From: JBGPIK01 sp041484845
GTDB taxonomy: Bacteria; Desulfobacterota; Binatia; UBA9968
Reading direction: 5' to 3'
Assembly: GCA_041484845.1 (NCBI GenBank)
Contig: JBGPIK010000021.1
Span: 1-32,952, forward strand
DNA: 32,952 bases
The notes under the pieces are model-generated. The model saw only the letters and a program-made list of their open reading frames with translations, had not been told where the DNA came from and did not search any database. The translations under genes were made by a program, and so were the position numbers. Positions 22,102 through 30,726 of this stretch are shown piece by piece (the first letter of the stretch is position 1; every line of letters begins with the position of its first letter).

Positions 22102-22536
22102 ATGGGTGCAAGCGAGATAGTTTTTGCCAAGGGTTCGAAACTCTACCGCGAAGATCCAATCAGCAAGATGTTTGAGGCGGTCCCTCAAATGCGGATCATC
22201 CCGGTTCCAGCCGCGACGCAGCAGTACGCGGACGGCACCAACCACGACTCGGAAGGAGGGTTCGAAGAGAACGTGCCGACGATCAAGACCGGCGGCGATC
22301 TGCCGTTCGTGCTGGTGTACTCGCCTAACAAATCGCTGCACAAGCAACTGTACGACGATTTTATTGATCAACCTAAACTCAAATGGCGGACCGTCTTCCC
22401 GGATGGGATCAATGGGTGGGAATATGAGGCGCGCGTGTCGGCTTTTGAGATGCCACTGGATTATTCCGCCGTGGCGTTTCTCAACGGATCGCTGAAAGTG
22501 ACGGGCATGCCGCAGCAAATTGAATTGTCGAGCTAA
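22102..22536 (+). CDS. tail tube (major tail) protein
   Basis: 144 residues; AGGGAGGG at 22087-22094 is a strong ribosome binding site, as expected for an abundant protein. Sequence is beta-rich: GSKLYREDPISKMFEAVPQM, PATQQ-like ligand loop, then GGDLPFVLVYSPNKSLHKQL and WEYEARVSAFEMPLDYSAVA and NGSLKVTGMP, consistent with the gpV N-domain fold that stacks as hexamers. It lacks the extra Ig-like C-terminal domain of lambda gpV. Position before the chaperone genes supports the call. As an external tube protein it is a candidate glycosylation target (inference). Confidence 0.75.
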   Translation: MGASEIVFAKGSKLYREDPISKMFEAVPQMRIIPVPAATQQYADGTNHDSEGGFEENVPTIKTGGDLPFVLVYSPNKSLHKQLYDDFIDQPKLKWRTVFPDGINGWEYEARVSAFEMPLDYSAVAFLNGSLKVTGMPQQIELSS

Positions 22537-22645
22537 GCGCAGGCAAAACCGCCGTCGGTATCCAGTGCCGGCGAAAAAAACAACAATGGGAACCGCGCAG
22601 GCCGATCGGCCTGCGAAGGCCCTCAGCAATTAGAAGGAAAGCGCG
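22537..22645. other. intergenic stem-loop between tail tube and chaperone genes
   Basis: 109 bases without a gene. They contain a perfect 20-base palindrome (22596-22615, CGCAGGCC-GATC-GGCCTGCG) with no T-run after it, and an A-rich stretch GCGAAAAAAACAACAA. It may protect the abundant tube mRNA or lower downstream expression. Confidence 0.55.
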
Positions 22646-23086
22646 ATGCTCATAGAACCGATCGAGATCGAGCTCGACAAGCCGCGAAAATTTTTTCTCT
22701 CGATGAAAGCGCTCATGCGCGCCGAGCAGGACATCAATCGCCGCCGCGGAATACCGGCGGCACAACACACGTCGATCGATTTTCTCGTGTGGAAATCGGC
22801 GGCCGGCCAAGTCGCGGGAACCGACTCAATCGGTCTCGACCTGATGGTCACGCTTCTTTGGGCCGGTTTGTCTAACATGGACCCGGACCCGGCCATTACT
22901 TTTGACAGCGTCCTGGGGATGATGGACGCCTCGCCGCTGACCCGTGGCGCCATCGTCACGAAGATTTGGAATCACTATAACGAGGTGACGCTGAAGCAAA
23001 AAAAAGAGAGTCCGCCGATCGATGAAGTTGAGGATTCCGAGTCTTTGGCCCGACGCCCTGGCGCGAACTCTGGAGTATCGCAGTAG
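22646..23086 (+). CDS. tail assembly chaperone, G-like
   Basis: 146 residues; GAAGGA at 22633-22638 supports the ATG. It is in the position of lambda gpG, between tube and tape-measure genes. Residues 1-115 (LIEPIEIELDKPRKFFLSMK, LDLMVTLLWAGLSNMDPDPA) look like phage tail chaperones with a small N-terminal beta part and helices. The last 35 residues are charged and poorly structured. The downstream chaperone part has no start codon of its own, and only a -1 shift near the end of this gene would join them, as in lambda G/GT. Confidence 0.72.
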   Translation: MLIEPIEIELDKPRKFFLSMKALMRAEQDINRRRGIPAAQHTSIDFLVWKSAAGQVAGTDSIGLDLMVTLLWAGLSNMDPDPAITFDSVLGMMDASPLTRGAIVTKIWNHYNEVTLKQKKESPPIDEVEDSESLARRPGANSGVSQ

Positions 23087-23379
23087 TCGAGCTGGGGCGC
23101 CACGACGACGAGTTCTGGAACGGCACGTTGGCCGACTTTTGGACTCTAGTGGAAAGACACGACGAGAAAATCAGGCGAGAATTGACGCAGTCTGGCGCGA
23201 TCGTGGCGGCAACCTACAACGTCAACCGGGCGAAAGGCGCGCGCGCTCTCACGCCGGAAGATATTTTCCCATTCATTAAGAAACGCCCGGAAATACCGCG
23301 CGAAGCGACGGTGACAGAGCTGGACCTGATGTTTCACGGCATCAAGAGAAATTTCGAGAAGCAAAAGAAGGCGAGTTAA
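23032..23379 (+). CDS. tail chaperone second part (T-like), start codon absent
   Basis: Reading in the -1 frame relative to the G-like gene, the frame opens after the TGA at 23029-23031 and runs to 23379. Coding similarity begins at once: FGPTPWRELWSIAVVELGRH and DDEFWNGTLADFWTLV match the small phage tail chaperone pattern PW-e-l-lG-gl-P-eFW--Tp-E. No ATG, GTG or TTG occurs in frame before the TTG at 23128, which would cut this conserved part off. Expression as a frameshift fusion with the upstream gene is therefore likely. The coordinates mark the open frame, not a start. Confidence 0.65.
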   Translation, partial: GFRVFGPTPWRELWSIAVVELGRHDDEFWNGTLADFWTLVERHDEKIRRELTQSGAIVAATYNVNRAKGARALTPEDIFPFIKKRPEIPREATVTELDLMFHGIKRNFEKQKKAS

Positions 23380-23381
23380 CG

Positions 23382-25700
23382 GTGGCCAACGATATCAAAC
23401 AGACCGTCTTTATCGAAGCCTCGCTGACACAAATCCAGGGTCAATTAAAGACGCTGGAGGGAAACTTCAGGGGCACGTTTGAGTCGATCAAGGGTGCGGC
23501 GGCGGCGACGTTTGGAGCCCTGGGCATTGGCCTTGGCATCGTCGAGCTTGTGCAGTTCGGCAAAGAAGTGATCCATACCGCGGCCATGCTGGAGGATCTG
23601 AGCCAGAAAACGGGGATGTCCGGTCAAGCTCTGTCGGCTTTGAAGCCAATCGCCGAAATGTCGGGTTCCTCGATCGAAGATTTTGCCAATGGTCTCACCC
23701 GGGCTCTGCGTAATCTGGCGGACACGGGCGCTGCGGGCGACAAGGCGCGAAAGACCCTATCGGATCTCGGCATCAGCGCTCAGCAAATGTCGCAGTTCAC
23801 CGCCGAGCCGGAAAAATTTGTCGCCGCGATCGCCGACAAACTCGCGGCGATCGACAACCCGGCAAAGCGGGCTTCCGTCGCCTTCGATGTCATGGGCCGT
23901 TCGGGCGCCAATCTAATTCCGACGCTGCTCAGGCTGGCGGAGTCCGCGCGCGAACTGGGCGGCTTCGACAAGATCAAATTGCAGGGGATGGACGACTCGA
24001 CGATTCGCTCGCTCAAACAGTTCGATGACTCCATGGTTTCGATCAAGAACTCGCTGATCAACATCGCCGCGCTGCCGCTGGCCGAACTCGCAAAGTTTTT
24101 CCGGTCCATCACCGGCGCGCCCTCGAACGAGGACACGCTCAAGAATCTGAACGTGCAAATCAATGCGCTGATGAACACCCAGGCGAAATTGGTCAGTCAA
24201 AAACGTCCAATGGGTCTCGATCTACTGCCGCCTGATGATCCGCGGGTCAAACAGTTCGATGCGGACATGGCCACGCGTTCAGATGCGATTCAGGCCCAGC
24301 TGGACCCGCTGGTTAAACAGCGCGACGCGATCCAGGGCGTCGTTGATGCGCTCAATAAGCCGTACAAGCCGATCGACCCGGTGAGCGACAAGTCTGTCGA
24401 GAAGCTCCAGAAATTTCGCGACGAGCTGAATCAGATGCTGCTGCAAGCGCAGGCGAAGGCGGCTGGAGTCTTTGGCGGCCCGCTCGAAGAAAAGGCAACC
24501 CAGCTCGATCTGATGGTAAAGAAATTTAAACAATCGTTTCGCGAGGCGAACGAACCGCTGCCGCCGGGCTTCAGCGCTTTCGAGGCGGAATTCCAAAATA
24601 AGATCAAGCCGGCGATCCTCGCGGCCGATGACGCTGCAATCAAAGCAAAATTTGATTTTGACCGGTTGATGGAAACGCTTGCGGAGATGTCGGGCGAGAC
24701 ATCCGTGCCAAGTCCGCGCGGAGTTACCAACGTGTTTTCACTCCAGGAGATCGACCAGCAAAAATCCGCGGCGCAAGAATACATTCAGATGATTCAACAG
24801 CTCGCCACCCAGTCAATCATCACGGACCCGTTCAACCCGGACGCCGCCGAGCGCCAGCGCCGCATCGACGCCGTCAAGCAAGAGTACGATCAGCGCGTTC
24901 TGGCGATTCAAAAATGGTTCACGTCCGCGCTCGATGCGAACGTCAACGCGACAACGTCCGAGGAGCTGCGCGTCTCGACTACGATTCAGCTGGAGCAAGA
25001 TAAAAACAATCTCCTCACTGCCGCCGACGCCGCACGGAACGCCGCGCTCAGAAACATGAACGATGAGACGACCCAGTTCGAGATTCGCGCCTTCCAAAAA
25101 ATGCAGGATGCGTTGTCGGGGATCTTCAGCGATTTTCTCTCGGGTAATATCAAGGGATGGCAAGAGCTGGGGACGGCAGTAAAAAAAGTAATCGACTCGA
25201 TAGTGTCGGAATGGCTCGGCATGCAATTGAAAACCGCGTTATTTGGATCGACAACGGGAGGGCCTTCCGGAGGGTCCGGTGTCGGCGGCTTGCTCGGTCA
25301 AGGTTTGGGGTGGCTTAGCCAGATGTTTGGCGGGGCAGCGCCCGGAGGATTTGCCGGCGCAACCAGCGCGACGTTTCTAAGCGCCTTCCCGGATTTCCAT
25401 GCCGGCGGCGTCGTTGGCGAGAGCGGTCATCCGATGCATTTTGGCGATATGTCCATGTTCGCCAATGCGCGACGCTATGCAAGGGGAACGAACTTTCTCT
25501 TGCCCAACGAAGTTCCGATCATTGCTCACGTCGGCGAAAAAATCACTCCCGCAGGCAGACATGCCGGCGGTGGGTCCGGAGGGGACGTCTATAACTTCAG
25601 TTTCCAAGGAGTGGAGAACATCGACTCCTTTCGGCGCTCCCGGCCCCAACTCCTCGCCGATCTGACGCGCGCCGTCGAAAAGGGAAAGAAGCACCTGTAA
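23382..25700 (+). CDS. tail tape measure protein
   Basis: 772 residues from a GTG two bases after the chaperone stop. N-terminal coiled regions with GTFESIKGAAAATFGALGIG and LSQKTGMSGQALSALKPIAE (typical tape-measure N-domain), long helical middle with Gln-rich coiled coils (about 330-570), then IFSDFLSGNIKGWQELGTAV and KKVIDSIVSEWLGMQLKTAL, matching the lambda-type tape-measure C-terminal domain. The end has FHAGGVVGESG and FLLPNEVPIIAHVGEKITPA, a widespread tape-measure tail. Length sets tail length: at about 0.15 nm per residue, near 115 nm (family rule). Confidence 0.93.
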   Translation: MANDIKQTVFIEASLTQIQGQLKTLEGNFRGTFESIKGAAAATFGALGIGLGIVELVQFGKEVIHTAAMLEDLSQKTGMSGQALSALKPIAEMSGSSIEDFANGLTRALRNLADTGAAGDKARKTLSDLGISAQQMSQFTAEPEKFVAAIADKLAAIDNPAKRASVAFDVMGRSGANLIPTLLRLAESARELGGFDKIKLQGMDDSTIRSLKQFDDSMVSIKNSLINIAALPLAELAKFFRSITGAPSNEDTLKNLNVQINALMNTQAKLVSQKRPMGLDLLPPDDPRVKQFDADMATRSDAIQAQLDPLVKQRDAIQGVVDALNKPYKPIDPVSDKSVEKLQKFRDELNQMLLQAQAKAAGVFGGPLEEKATQLDLMVKKFKQSFREANEPLPPGFSAFEAEFQNKIKPAILAADDAAIKAKFDFDRLMETLAEMSGETSVPSPRGVTNVFSLQEIDQQKSAAQEYIQMIQQLATQSIITDPFNPDAAERQRRIDAVKQEYDQRVLAIQKWFTSALDANVNATTSEELRVSTTIQLEQDKNNLLTAADAARNAALRNMNDETTQFEIRAFQKMQDALSGIFSDFLSGNIKGWQELGTAVKKVIDSIVSEWLGMQLKTALFGSTTGGPSGGSGVGGLLGQGLGWLSQMFGGAAPGGFAGATSATFLSAFPDFHAGGVVGESGHPMHFGDMSMFANARRYARGTNFLLPNEVPIIAHVGEKITPAGRHAGGGSGGDVYNFSFQGVENIDSFRRSRPQLLADLTRAVEKGKKHL

Positions 25701-25702
25701 CC

Positions 25703-26344
25703 ATGGCGCTCAGTATCACACAAGACTCCCTCCCGATCTTTCCGACGGATCTCGGCTTTGGCCGCCCCGGGGGGCCGGAATACAACACCGACGTCGCGAT
25801 CCTGGAAAGCGGACACGAGCAACGAAACATCTATTGGCAAGAGCCGCGCTATTCTTGGGATGTCGGCTACGGCGTGCGCGAGATGGACAAGATCTACGCG
25901 ATGCTTGAGTTCTTTCATTCGTGCAAGGGACGCGCGCGCCCGTTTCGCTTCAAGGACTGGCTCGACTACAAGAGCTGCGACATCGACGCTGTGCCGGCGT
26001 TCGATGACCAATCGCTCGGCGATGCGGTGAACGGTCAGACTCAGTTTCAATTAAAAAAGGTCTATGCGAAATCGCCCTACTCCACGACGGTCGATATCAT
26101 CAAGCCGCGCGGTGCCTCGATCCTTATCGGCGAAGACGGCACCGCCGCCACGAGCGGGTGGACGATCGATGAGACGACCGGCATTATCACGCGCGACTCG
26201 GCGCTCTCCGGCGGCGAGAAAATCACGTGGGGTGGAGAGTTCTACCGCAAGGCGCGATTCGACGTGGACAAGCTCTCGCATTCTTTCGTCGCTTGGGAAG
26301 CAGGCGAAGTGGATGTCCCCGTGATTTCTCTAAGGGGAGTCTGA
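25703..26344 (+). CDS. distal tail protein, DUF2460 family
   Basis: 213 residues, the usual size. MALSITQDSLPIFPTDLGFG at 1-20, then GHEQRNIYWQEPRYSWDVGY and ARPFRFKDWLDYKS at about 70-90 are hallmarks of DUF2460, the gene-transfer-agent gp12 type. It forms the ring below the tail tube. Residues 100-200 carry a bridging strand domain with TGIITRDSALSGGEKITWGG and FYRKARFDVDKLSHSFVAWE. Next genes are the matching DUF2163 and P60 partners. Confidence 0.88.
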   Translation: MALSITQDSLPIFPTDLGFGRPGGPEYNTDVAILESGHEQRNIYWQEPRYSWDVGYGVREMDKIYAMLEFFHSCKGRARPFRFKDWLDYKSCDIDAVPAFDDQSLGDAVNGQTQFQLKKVYAKSPYSTTVDIIKPRGASILIGEDGTAATSGWTIDETTGIITRDSALSGGEKITWGGEFYRKARFDVDKLSHSFVAWEAGEVDVPVISLRGV

Positions 26345-26348
26345 GGAG

Positions 26349-27992
26349 ATGAAGGAATGCTCAGTCGCTCTTGCAGCTCATCTCCAAGGCGAAGTGACGA
26401 GCGTCATAGCCTGCGTAAAGCTGACGCTCACCAAGTATCAACCGCGGATCGCGGCAATCACTAACACGAGTCCGTGCATCGTAACGACTCGCTGGCCACA
26501 TCATTATCCGACCGGCACGGTGGTCAAGTTTTATAACATCCGCGGCATGACCGAATTGAACGACCAGGAATACGTCGTTACGTACATCGACCGGCTCAAC
26601 TTCTCGATCGCTGTGGACGCGACCGGGTTCGGCGAGTACACGAGCAAAGGCGAGGTCCGCAAGGTTGTCGGGTTCACCGAATTCTCGCGCGATCTGACCG
26701 TCGAGAACGTCGTCTACAATTCGACGCTCGCCTACAGCGTAAAGTCGCTGAAGCAAGGGTCCGATCTCTCCGTCGACTCTATCGAGCATCAGGGCGTGCT
26801 CAGAAACGCGGCCAAGGACGAGCTTGAGGCCGTCATCACCGCCGATGGCATCAGCGATGAGGATCTGGCCGCCGGGCGCTACGATAACTGCCAGGTCGAG
26901 ATTTTTATCGTCAACCATGAAGATCTCAGCATGGGCAAGCTCGTCATGCCCCTGGGCGGTCGGCTCGGCGAAACCACGCTTCACCGGGGCATCTATCAGG
27001 CGGAACTGTCCGGTATGACCGCGCCCTTGCAAGAACAGCTCCAGGAGATCTACACGCGCGAGTGCCGCGCGGATCTGGGCGACGATCTGGACGGCAGCGA
27101 GGCTTATCACCAGCTGCGGACCGGGTTCGGCTGCAAGGTGAAGCTCGATCCGCCGGTCTGGAAAGGCCTGACGGATTACTCCGTGCGGCCAGCGGGCGAT
27201 GCTGGCCTGGGCGCGGTGGTCAAGCCGACCTGGGCGGCTGGGCGGCAATTCCGTTGCAGTGTGGCCGGGACTTCTGGAGATATCGAACCGGCGTGGGATA
27301 CGACGCTCGGCGCGACGAACGTCGATGGCAGCGTCACATGGATCACCGAAGAGGGTCTCACCAAGACCGGCGTTGTATACCAGGCGATCGATCGCAGGCG
27401 TTTTATCGACGACTCGCGTAACGAGGCACCGATCACAGGCGGCGCCGGCACATCCGCGCTCTTTCCCATCACCGCGGTCAACCAGGGCGCCAAGCGATTC
27501 ACGATCGCGGGATCGCTGGCGGCAAACTTTCCCGCGGATGCGCGATTCGACGTCGTCGGGTCCGCCGGCAATGACGGACAGTACACAGTGGTCTCGGTCT
27601 CTCAGAGCGGCGGCAATACGTTGATCGTCGTTAGCCAATCGATTCCCGGAAGTGTGGCCGGCGGCAAGATCGTCGGCCGGCTGCCGGCGCTCGTCGGTTT
27701 TTTCACCTTTGGCAAAGTGACGTTCACGAGCGGTAAAAATATCGGCATCTCACGTGAGGTGAAGAGTTTCGCCGTGACTCCGGCGGGCGGCGGCTACGGA
27801 GGACCGGGTTATTTTGAACTGTTCGAGGCGGCGCCGTTCGACATCATGCTCGGCGATCTTTACGAGGTCCAAGCCGGCTGCGACAAATCCCTCGCGATGT
27901 GCGTGGGGCGATTCGACAACGTCAACAACAGAAGGGCCGAGGATAACATTCCCGGCATGGATGCGATCTTGCTCTACCCGGACGCCAAATGA
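26349..27992 (+). CDS. baseplate hub protein, DUF2163, enlarged by insertions
   Basis: 547 residues, far more than the roughly 290 usual. AAGGGGAG at 26332-26339 supports the ATG. Family core: residues 1-30, 107-270 (GFTEFSRDLTVENVVYNSTL, DLAAGRYDNCQVEIFIVN, GRLGETTLHRGIYQAELSGM, ECRADLGDD), and 445-547. Insert 1 (about 33-106) includes RWPHHYPTGTVVKFYNIRGM. Insert 2 (about 271-336) has DYSVRPAGD and PTWAAGRQFRCSVAGTSGDI followed by EPAWDTT, a tail-associated Trp-rich module. Insert 3 (about 360-445) resembles insert 1. These are likely extra exposed domains contacting the host surface. Confidence 0.85.
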   Translation: MKECSVALAAHLQGEVTSVIACVKLTLTKYQPRIAAITNTSPCIVTTRWPHHYPTGTVVKFYNIRGMTELNDQEYVVTYIDRLNFSIAVDATGFGEYTSKGEVRKVVGFTEFSRDLTVENVVYNSTLAYSVKSLKQGSDLSVDSIEHQGVLRNAAKDELEAVITADGISDEDLAAGRYDNCQVEIFIVNHEDLSMGKLVMPLGGRLGETTLHRGIYQAELSGMTAPLQEQLQEIYTRECRADLGDDLDGSEAYHQLRTGFGCKVKLDPPVWKGLTDYSVRPAGDAGLGAVVKPTWAAGRQFRCSVAGTSGDIEPAWDTTLGATNVDGSVTWITEEGLTKTGVVYQAIDRRRFIDDSRNEAPITGGAGTSALFPITAVNQGAKRFTIAGSLAANFPADARFDVVGSAGNDGQYTVVSVSQSGGNTLIVVSQSIPGSVAGGKIVGRLPALVGFFTFGKVTFTSGKNIGISREVKSFAVTPAGGGYGGPGYFELFEAAPFDIMLGDLYEVQAGCDKSLAMCVGRFDNVNNRRAEDNIPGMDAILLYPDAK

Positions 27993-28417
27993 ACGCGCGT
28001 GAAAAAATTATCGCGGAAGCCAGAGACTGGAAATCAACCCCTTATAAGCATCAAGGCCGGCTGAAGCACGTCGGCTGCGACTGCGTGGGGCTCGCCGTAC
28101 AGGTGGGCATCGTTCTCGGCCTGCTGCCGGCGGATCTCGAAGTCAACGGCTACTCGCGGTATCCGGATCCGCCGGAACTGATTCGCCGATTGAATCTCTA
28201 CATGGAGCGGATAAACACCAGCGAGAGGCTCGGCGGCGACGTGCTGTTGTTGAAACCTTACCGGCTACCGCAGCACCTGGCGATTCTCACGTTCGACGGC
28301 ACAATGATCCATGCAATCGACAAGACCCGCGGCGTGGCCGAGCACCGGCTCGATGAGGTCTGGACGAAATCGATCGTCGGGGTTTGGCGATACCGCGGGG
28401 TAGACGAGGATTTATGA
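27989..28417 (+). CDS. NlpC/P60 tail peptidase
   Basis: 142 residues in an ATGA overlap with the hub gene. HVGCDCVGLAVQVGIVLGL at 27-45 contains the catalytic Cys of the NlpC/P60 fold in the DCVGL context; LPQHLAILTFDGTMIHAID near 95-110 gives the His and neighbouring polar residue. GTA gp14 and lambda gpK relatives cleave peptidoglycan during DNA entry. The set DUF2460, DUF2163, P60 matches GTA gp12-gp14. Ends in an ATGA overlap with the tip gene. Confidence 0.9.
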   Translation: MNAREKIIAEARDWKSTPYKHQGRLKHVGCDCVGLAVQVGIVLGLLPADLEVNGYSRYPDPPELIRRLNLYMERINTSERLGGDVLLLKPYRLPQHLAILTFDGTMIHAIDKTRGVAEHRLDEVWTKSIVGVWRYRGVDEDL

Positions 28418-30726
28418 TTGTCATTACCGCGCTCGCGGCTTTTCTTTTTTTTCTGGCAATCCCTGAAGTAGCCCATGCGGTCGCGCTGGCGATCGGCCTG
28501 GGCGGCGCGCTGCTCGGCGGCGGCGCCGGAATGGCGATGGGCTTGACGGGCATGGCCCTATTTCAGGCCGCGTCCATCGGCTGGTCGATCGGATCGATGA
28601 TCGGCAATATGTTTTTCGGTCCGAAGCTCCCAACCGTTTACGGTCCGCGGCTCCAAGACCGAACCGTTCAGTCAGCATCCTTCGGCGCCCACGTCACAAA
28701 ATTATGGGGCTCCGATCGACTCGCGGCCGAAGTGATTTTTTCCAGCGAGATCAAAGAAAAGAAGCACACTACAAGCGTGGGCGGTAAAGGCATGGGCGGC
28801 GGTCAGACGTCGGTAACCTACACGTACTCGGTCGATATCATGCTGGCCTTCGGCCGCCAGGCGAAGGGCGTCGCGCGAATCTGGGCGGACACGAAATTGA
28901 TTTACGACGCGACCGGCGCAACGCTTGAAAAGAAGATGGCCAAGGAAGGCGCGCGGTTTGTCAGGCGCGCAGGCGATGAAAGTCAACTCCCCTCAGCGCT
29001 CGAAGAGAGCTACCACGGCGCTGGTCAAGTCTCAGCGCACCGCGGGCTCTTTTGCATGGAGGCGGAAAATTTTCAGCTCGACGACTTCGGCCGGCGCATT
29101 CCGAACTTTCGCGCCGAGGTTTATACCGACGGCGAGGACCCGGTTTTCGAGGCGATAGGCTCTTACACCTACCCCGCAGCCCCCGTCTCGTACTGGCTGT
29201 CCGGAGGTGTGCCCTATGTGGACGCCTACGGCGAGATCTATTCGTTTTTCTTTCCCCAAGCGGATCGTTATTGGGCCGGCACCAATAATCGGATTTTTCA
29301 CTGGACTCCGGATGCTCCAGCCGATCCAATCGTTGAGCCTGCGAAAACAATCACCTGGAGTCAGGGCATTCCACAAGCAGGCGCCGCGCGCGTGAATTCG
29401 GATGAGCCCTCGTATGCGATCTGGTCATCGGGCAATTATAGCCTCGAGGCTCGCACGCATCACTTAGTCCTCGCTTATTTTAACGACACGTCTCCCGGGC
29501 CGGCTTGGATCACGACGGACGCCGAGCTCGGATCGGATCATCAATACGTCGCCTTCATCGCCAAAAAGGGAAATTCTTTCTTCCTGGTTTCCGGCAACTG
29601 GCTATATTTTGGCGCGGACTCGTTGCACTTGATGTCCTTTAACTCAGCCGGCGCCAAGATCGGCGAGACGCGCGCGCTCTACGAACTCGCAGGCGCGGGC
29701 GGTCTGGTTTGGGACCTGAAATGCTCAGATACTTTTTTATGGGCGCTCGTGCGCGGGCCGAGTTTTAGGGGCTTGGCAAAGATCGATCCGGAAACGCTTG
29801 AGATCAAGAGCAGAATCTCGCTCGACACGGTCCCTAATCCGGTGGCATTCGACATCAAGAGCGATGCGGACATCTACGTGTTCTCTCCCAGCGATAGTGG
29901 CACGGAATTTTACCGGGTCGTCAGCGAGCAGCCGCCTGTGCTCGAAGCGTCCGCTGTCGGTAGCTCCTATATCTCAGTCCGGGCCTTTCCGTTCTGGGGA
30001 CTTCATCTCCACAACGACGTCCTCATCGTCGATTTTGCCGGGTGTCTCGGCGGCTTTCAGCCTCTCATCGACCTGTTCTCGCAAACTCCAGCGAGCGACG
30101 AGGTAGCGCTCTGGAGGATCGTGCGCGATATAAACGTTATGGCCGGACTCGATTCTCCGGTGGGTGATACCCCGCCAACGACCGGCGATATCGACGTGAG
30201 CGAACTGACTGACCGGGTCCACGGCTATGCGCTCACGCGGTCGCTGACAGCGCGCGAGTCTCTGATTCAATTGCAGCAAACGTATTTTTTTGACGCACGG
30301 GTGAGCGGCGGAAAGCTCCGGTATCCAAAGCGCGGGAAAACTCCGGTCGCCTTGCTTTCAGGTGACGATCTGGCCGTCCGCGCCGCGCTCACGGACGAAA
30401 TCCAGGATCGCCTTGCGCTGACACGCAAACGCGAGAGCGAGCTCCCGTTGCGTGTCCATATCGTTTTCAACAATTGGGAAGCGGATTATCAGGACGGTCA
30501 CGAGTACGCGCCGCGGCAGATCACCGAGGCGCAAAGCCCAATCACTATTGAGATTTCTATCGCGATCACTTCCGCCAAGGCGCGCCGGGTGGCCGACGCT
30601 CTGCTCGCGCTTGCGTGGCTCGAACGAGACGCATTCAGTCTGAAAACTTCGCGCAAGTGGCTGCAGCTTGACGCCGCCGACAACGTCGAGGTTGAGATTA
30701 CCGAAACGGGAGAGGCCAATGGCTGA
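28414..30726 (+). CDS. tail tip protein, first part, with propeller-like insert
   Basis: 770 residues. The ATG at 28414 overlaps the P60 stop; a longer in-frame start at 28384 is less likely. Residues 1-65 are hydrophobic and glycine rich (membrane-active, like GTA gp15 and lambda gpI/J relatives). FGPKLPTVYGPRLQDRTVQS is typical of phage tail tip proteins. Residues about 250-550 form a separate block of repeated W/G/Y strands (YWLSGGVPYVDAYGEIYSFF and others) resembling a beta propeller. The end (TDRVHGYALTRSLTARESLI, ALAWLERDAFSLKTSRKWLQ) is the phage-tail_3 domain, which stops midway and continues in the next gene. Confidence 0.75.
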   Translation: MIVITALAAFLFFLAIPEVAHAVALAIGLGGALLGGGAGMAMGLTGMALFQAASIGWSIGSMIGNMFFGPKLPTVYGPRLQDRTVQSASFGAHVTKLWGSDRLAAEVIFSSEIKEKKHTTSVGGKGMGGGQTSVTYTYSVDIMLAFGRQAKGVARIWADTKLIYDATGATLEKKMAKEGARFVRRAGDESQLPSALEESYHGAGQVSAHRGLFCMEAENFQLDDFGRRIPNFRAEVYTDGEDPVFEAIGSYTYPAAPVSYWLSGGVPYVDAYGEIYSFFFPQADRYWAGTNNRIFHWTPDAPADPIVEPAKTITWSQGIPQAGAARVNSDEPSYAIWSSGNYSLEARTHHLVLAYFNDTSPGPAWITTDAELGSDHQYVAFIAKKGNSFFLVSGNWLYFGADSLHLMSFNSAGAKIGETRALYELAGAGGLVWDLKCSDTFLWALVRGPSFRGLAKIDPETLEIKSRISLDTVPNPVAFDIKSDADIYVFSPSDSGTEFYRVVSEQPPVLEASAVGSSYISVRAFPFWGLHLHNDVLIVDFAGCLGGFQPLIDLFSQTPASDEVALWRIVRDINVMAGLDSPVGDTPPTTGDIDVSELTDRVHGYALTRSLTARESLIQLQQTYFFDARVSGGKLRYPKRGKTPVALLSGDDLAVRAALTDEIQDRLALTRKRESELPLRVHIVFNNWEADYQDGHEYAPRQITEAQSPITIEISIAITSAKARRVADALLALAWLERDAFSLKTSRKWLQLDAADNVEVEITETGEANG

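Noticed and set aside
22998..23005. A8 run as the frameshift site of the tail chaperone
   Set aside because: A -1 shift here enters the frame that hits TGA at 23023-23025, and again at 23029-23031, before the conserved T-like part, so it cannot make the fusion.
26361..27638. Minus-strand open frame of 425 residues opposite the hub gene
   Set aside because: Lies entirely opposite a well-supported DUF2163 gene. Long antisense frames are expected at this GC, and its sequence has no recognisable domain.
28384..28413. Upstream start for the tail tip gene
   Set aside because: The ATG at 28414 overlaps the P60 stop by four bases, as in the rest of the operon, and begins a hydrophobic N-terminus. 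The 28384 extension is basic and has no binding site.
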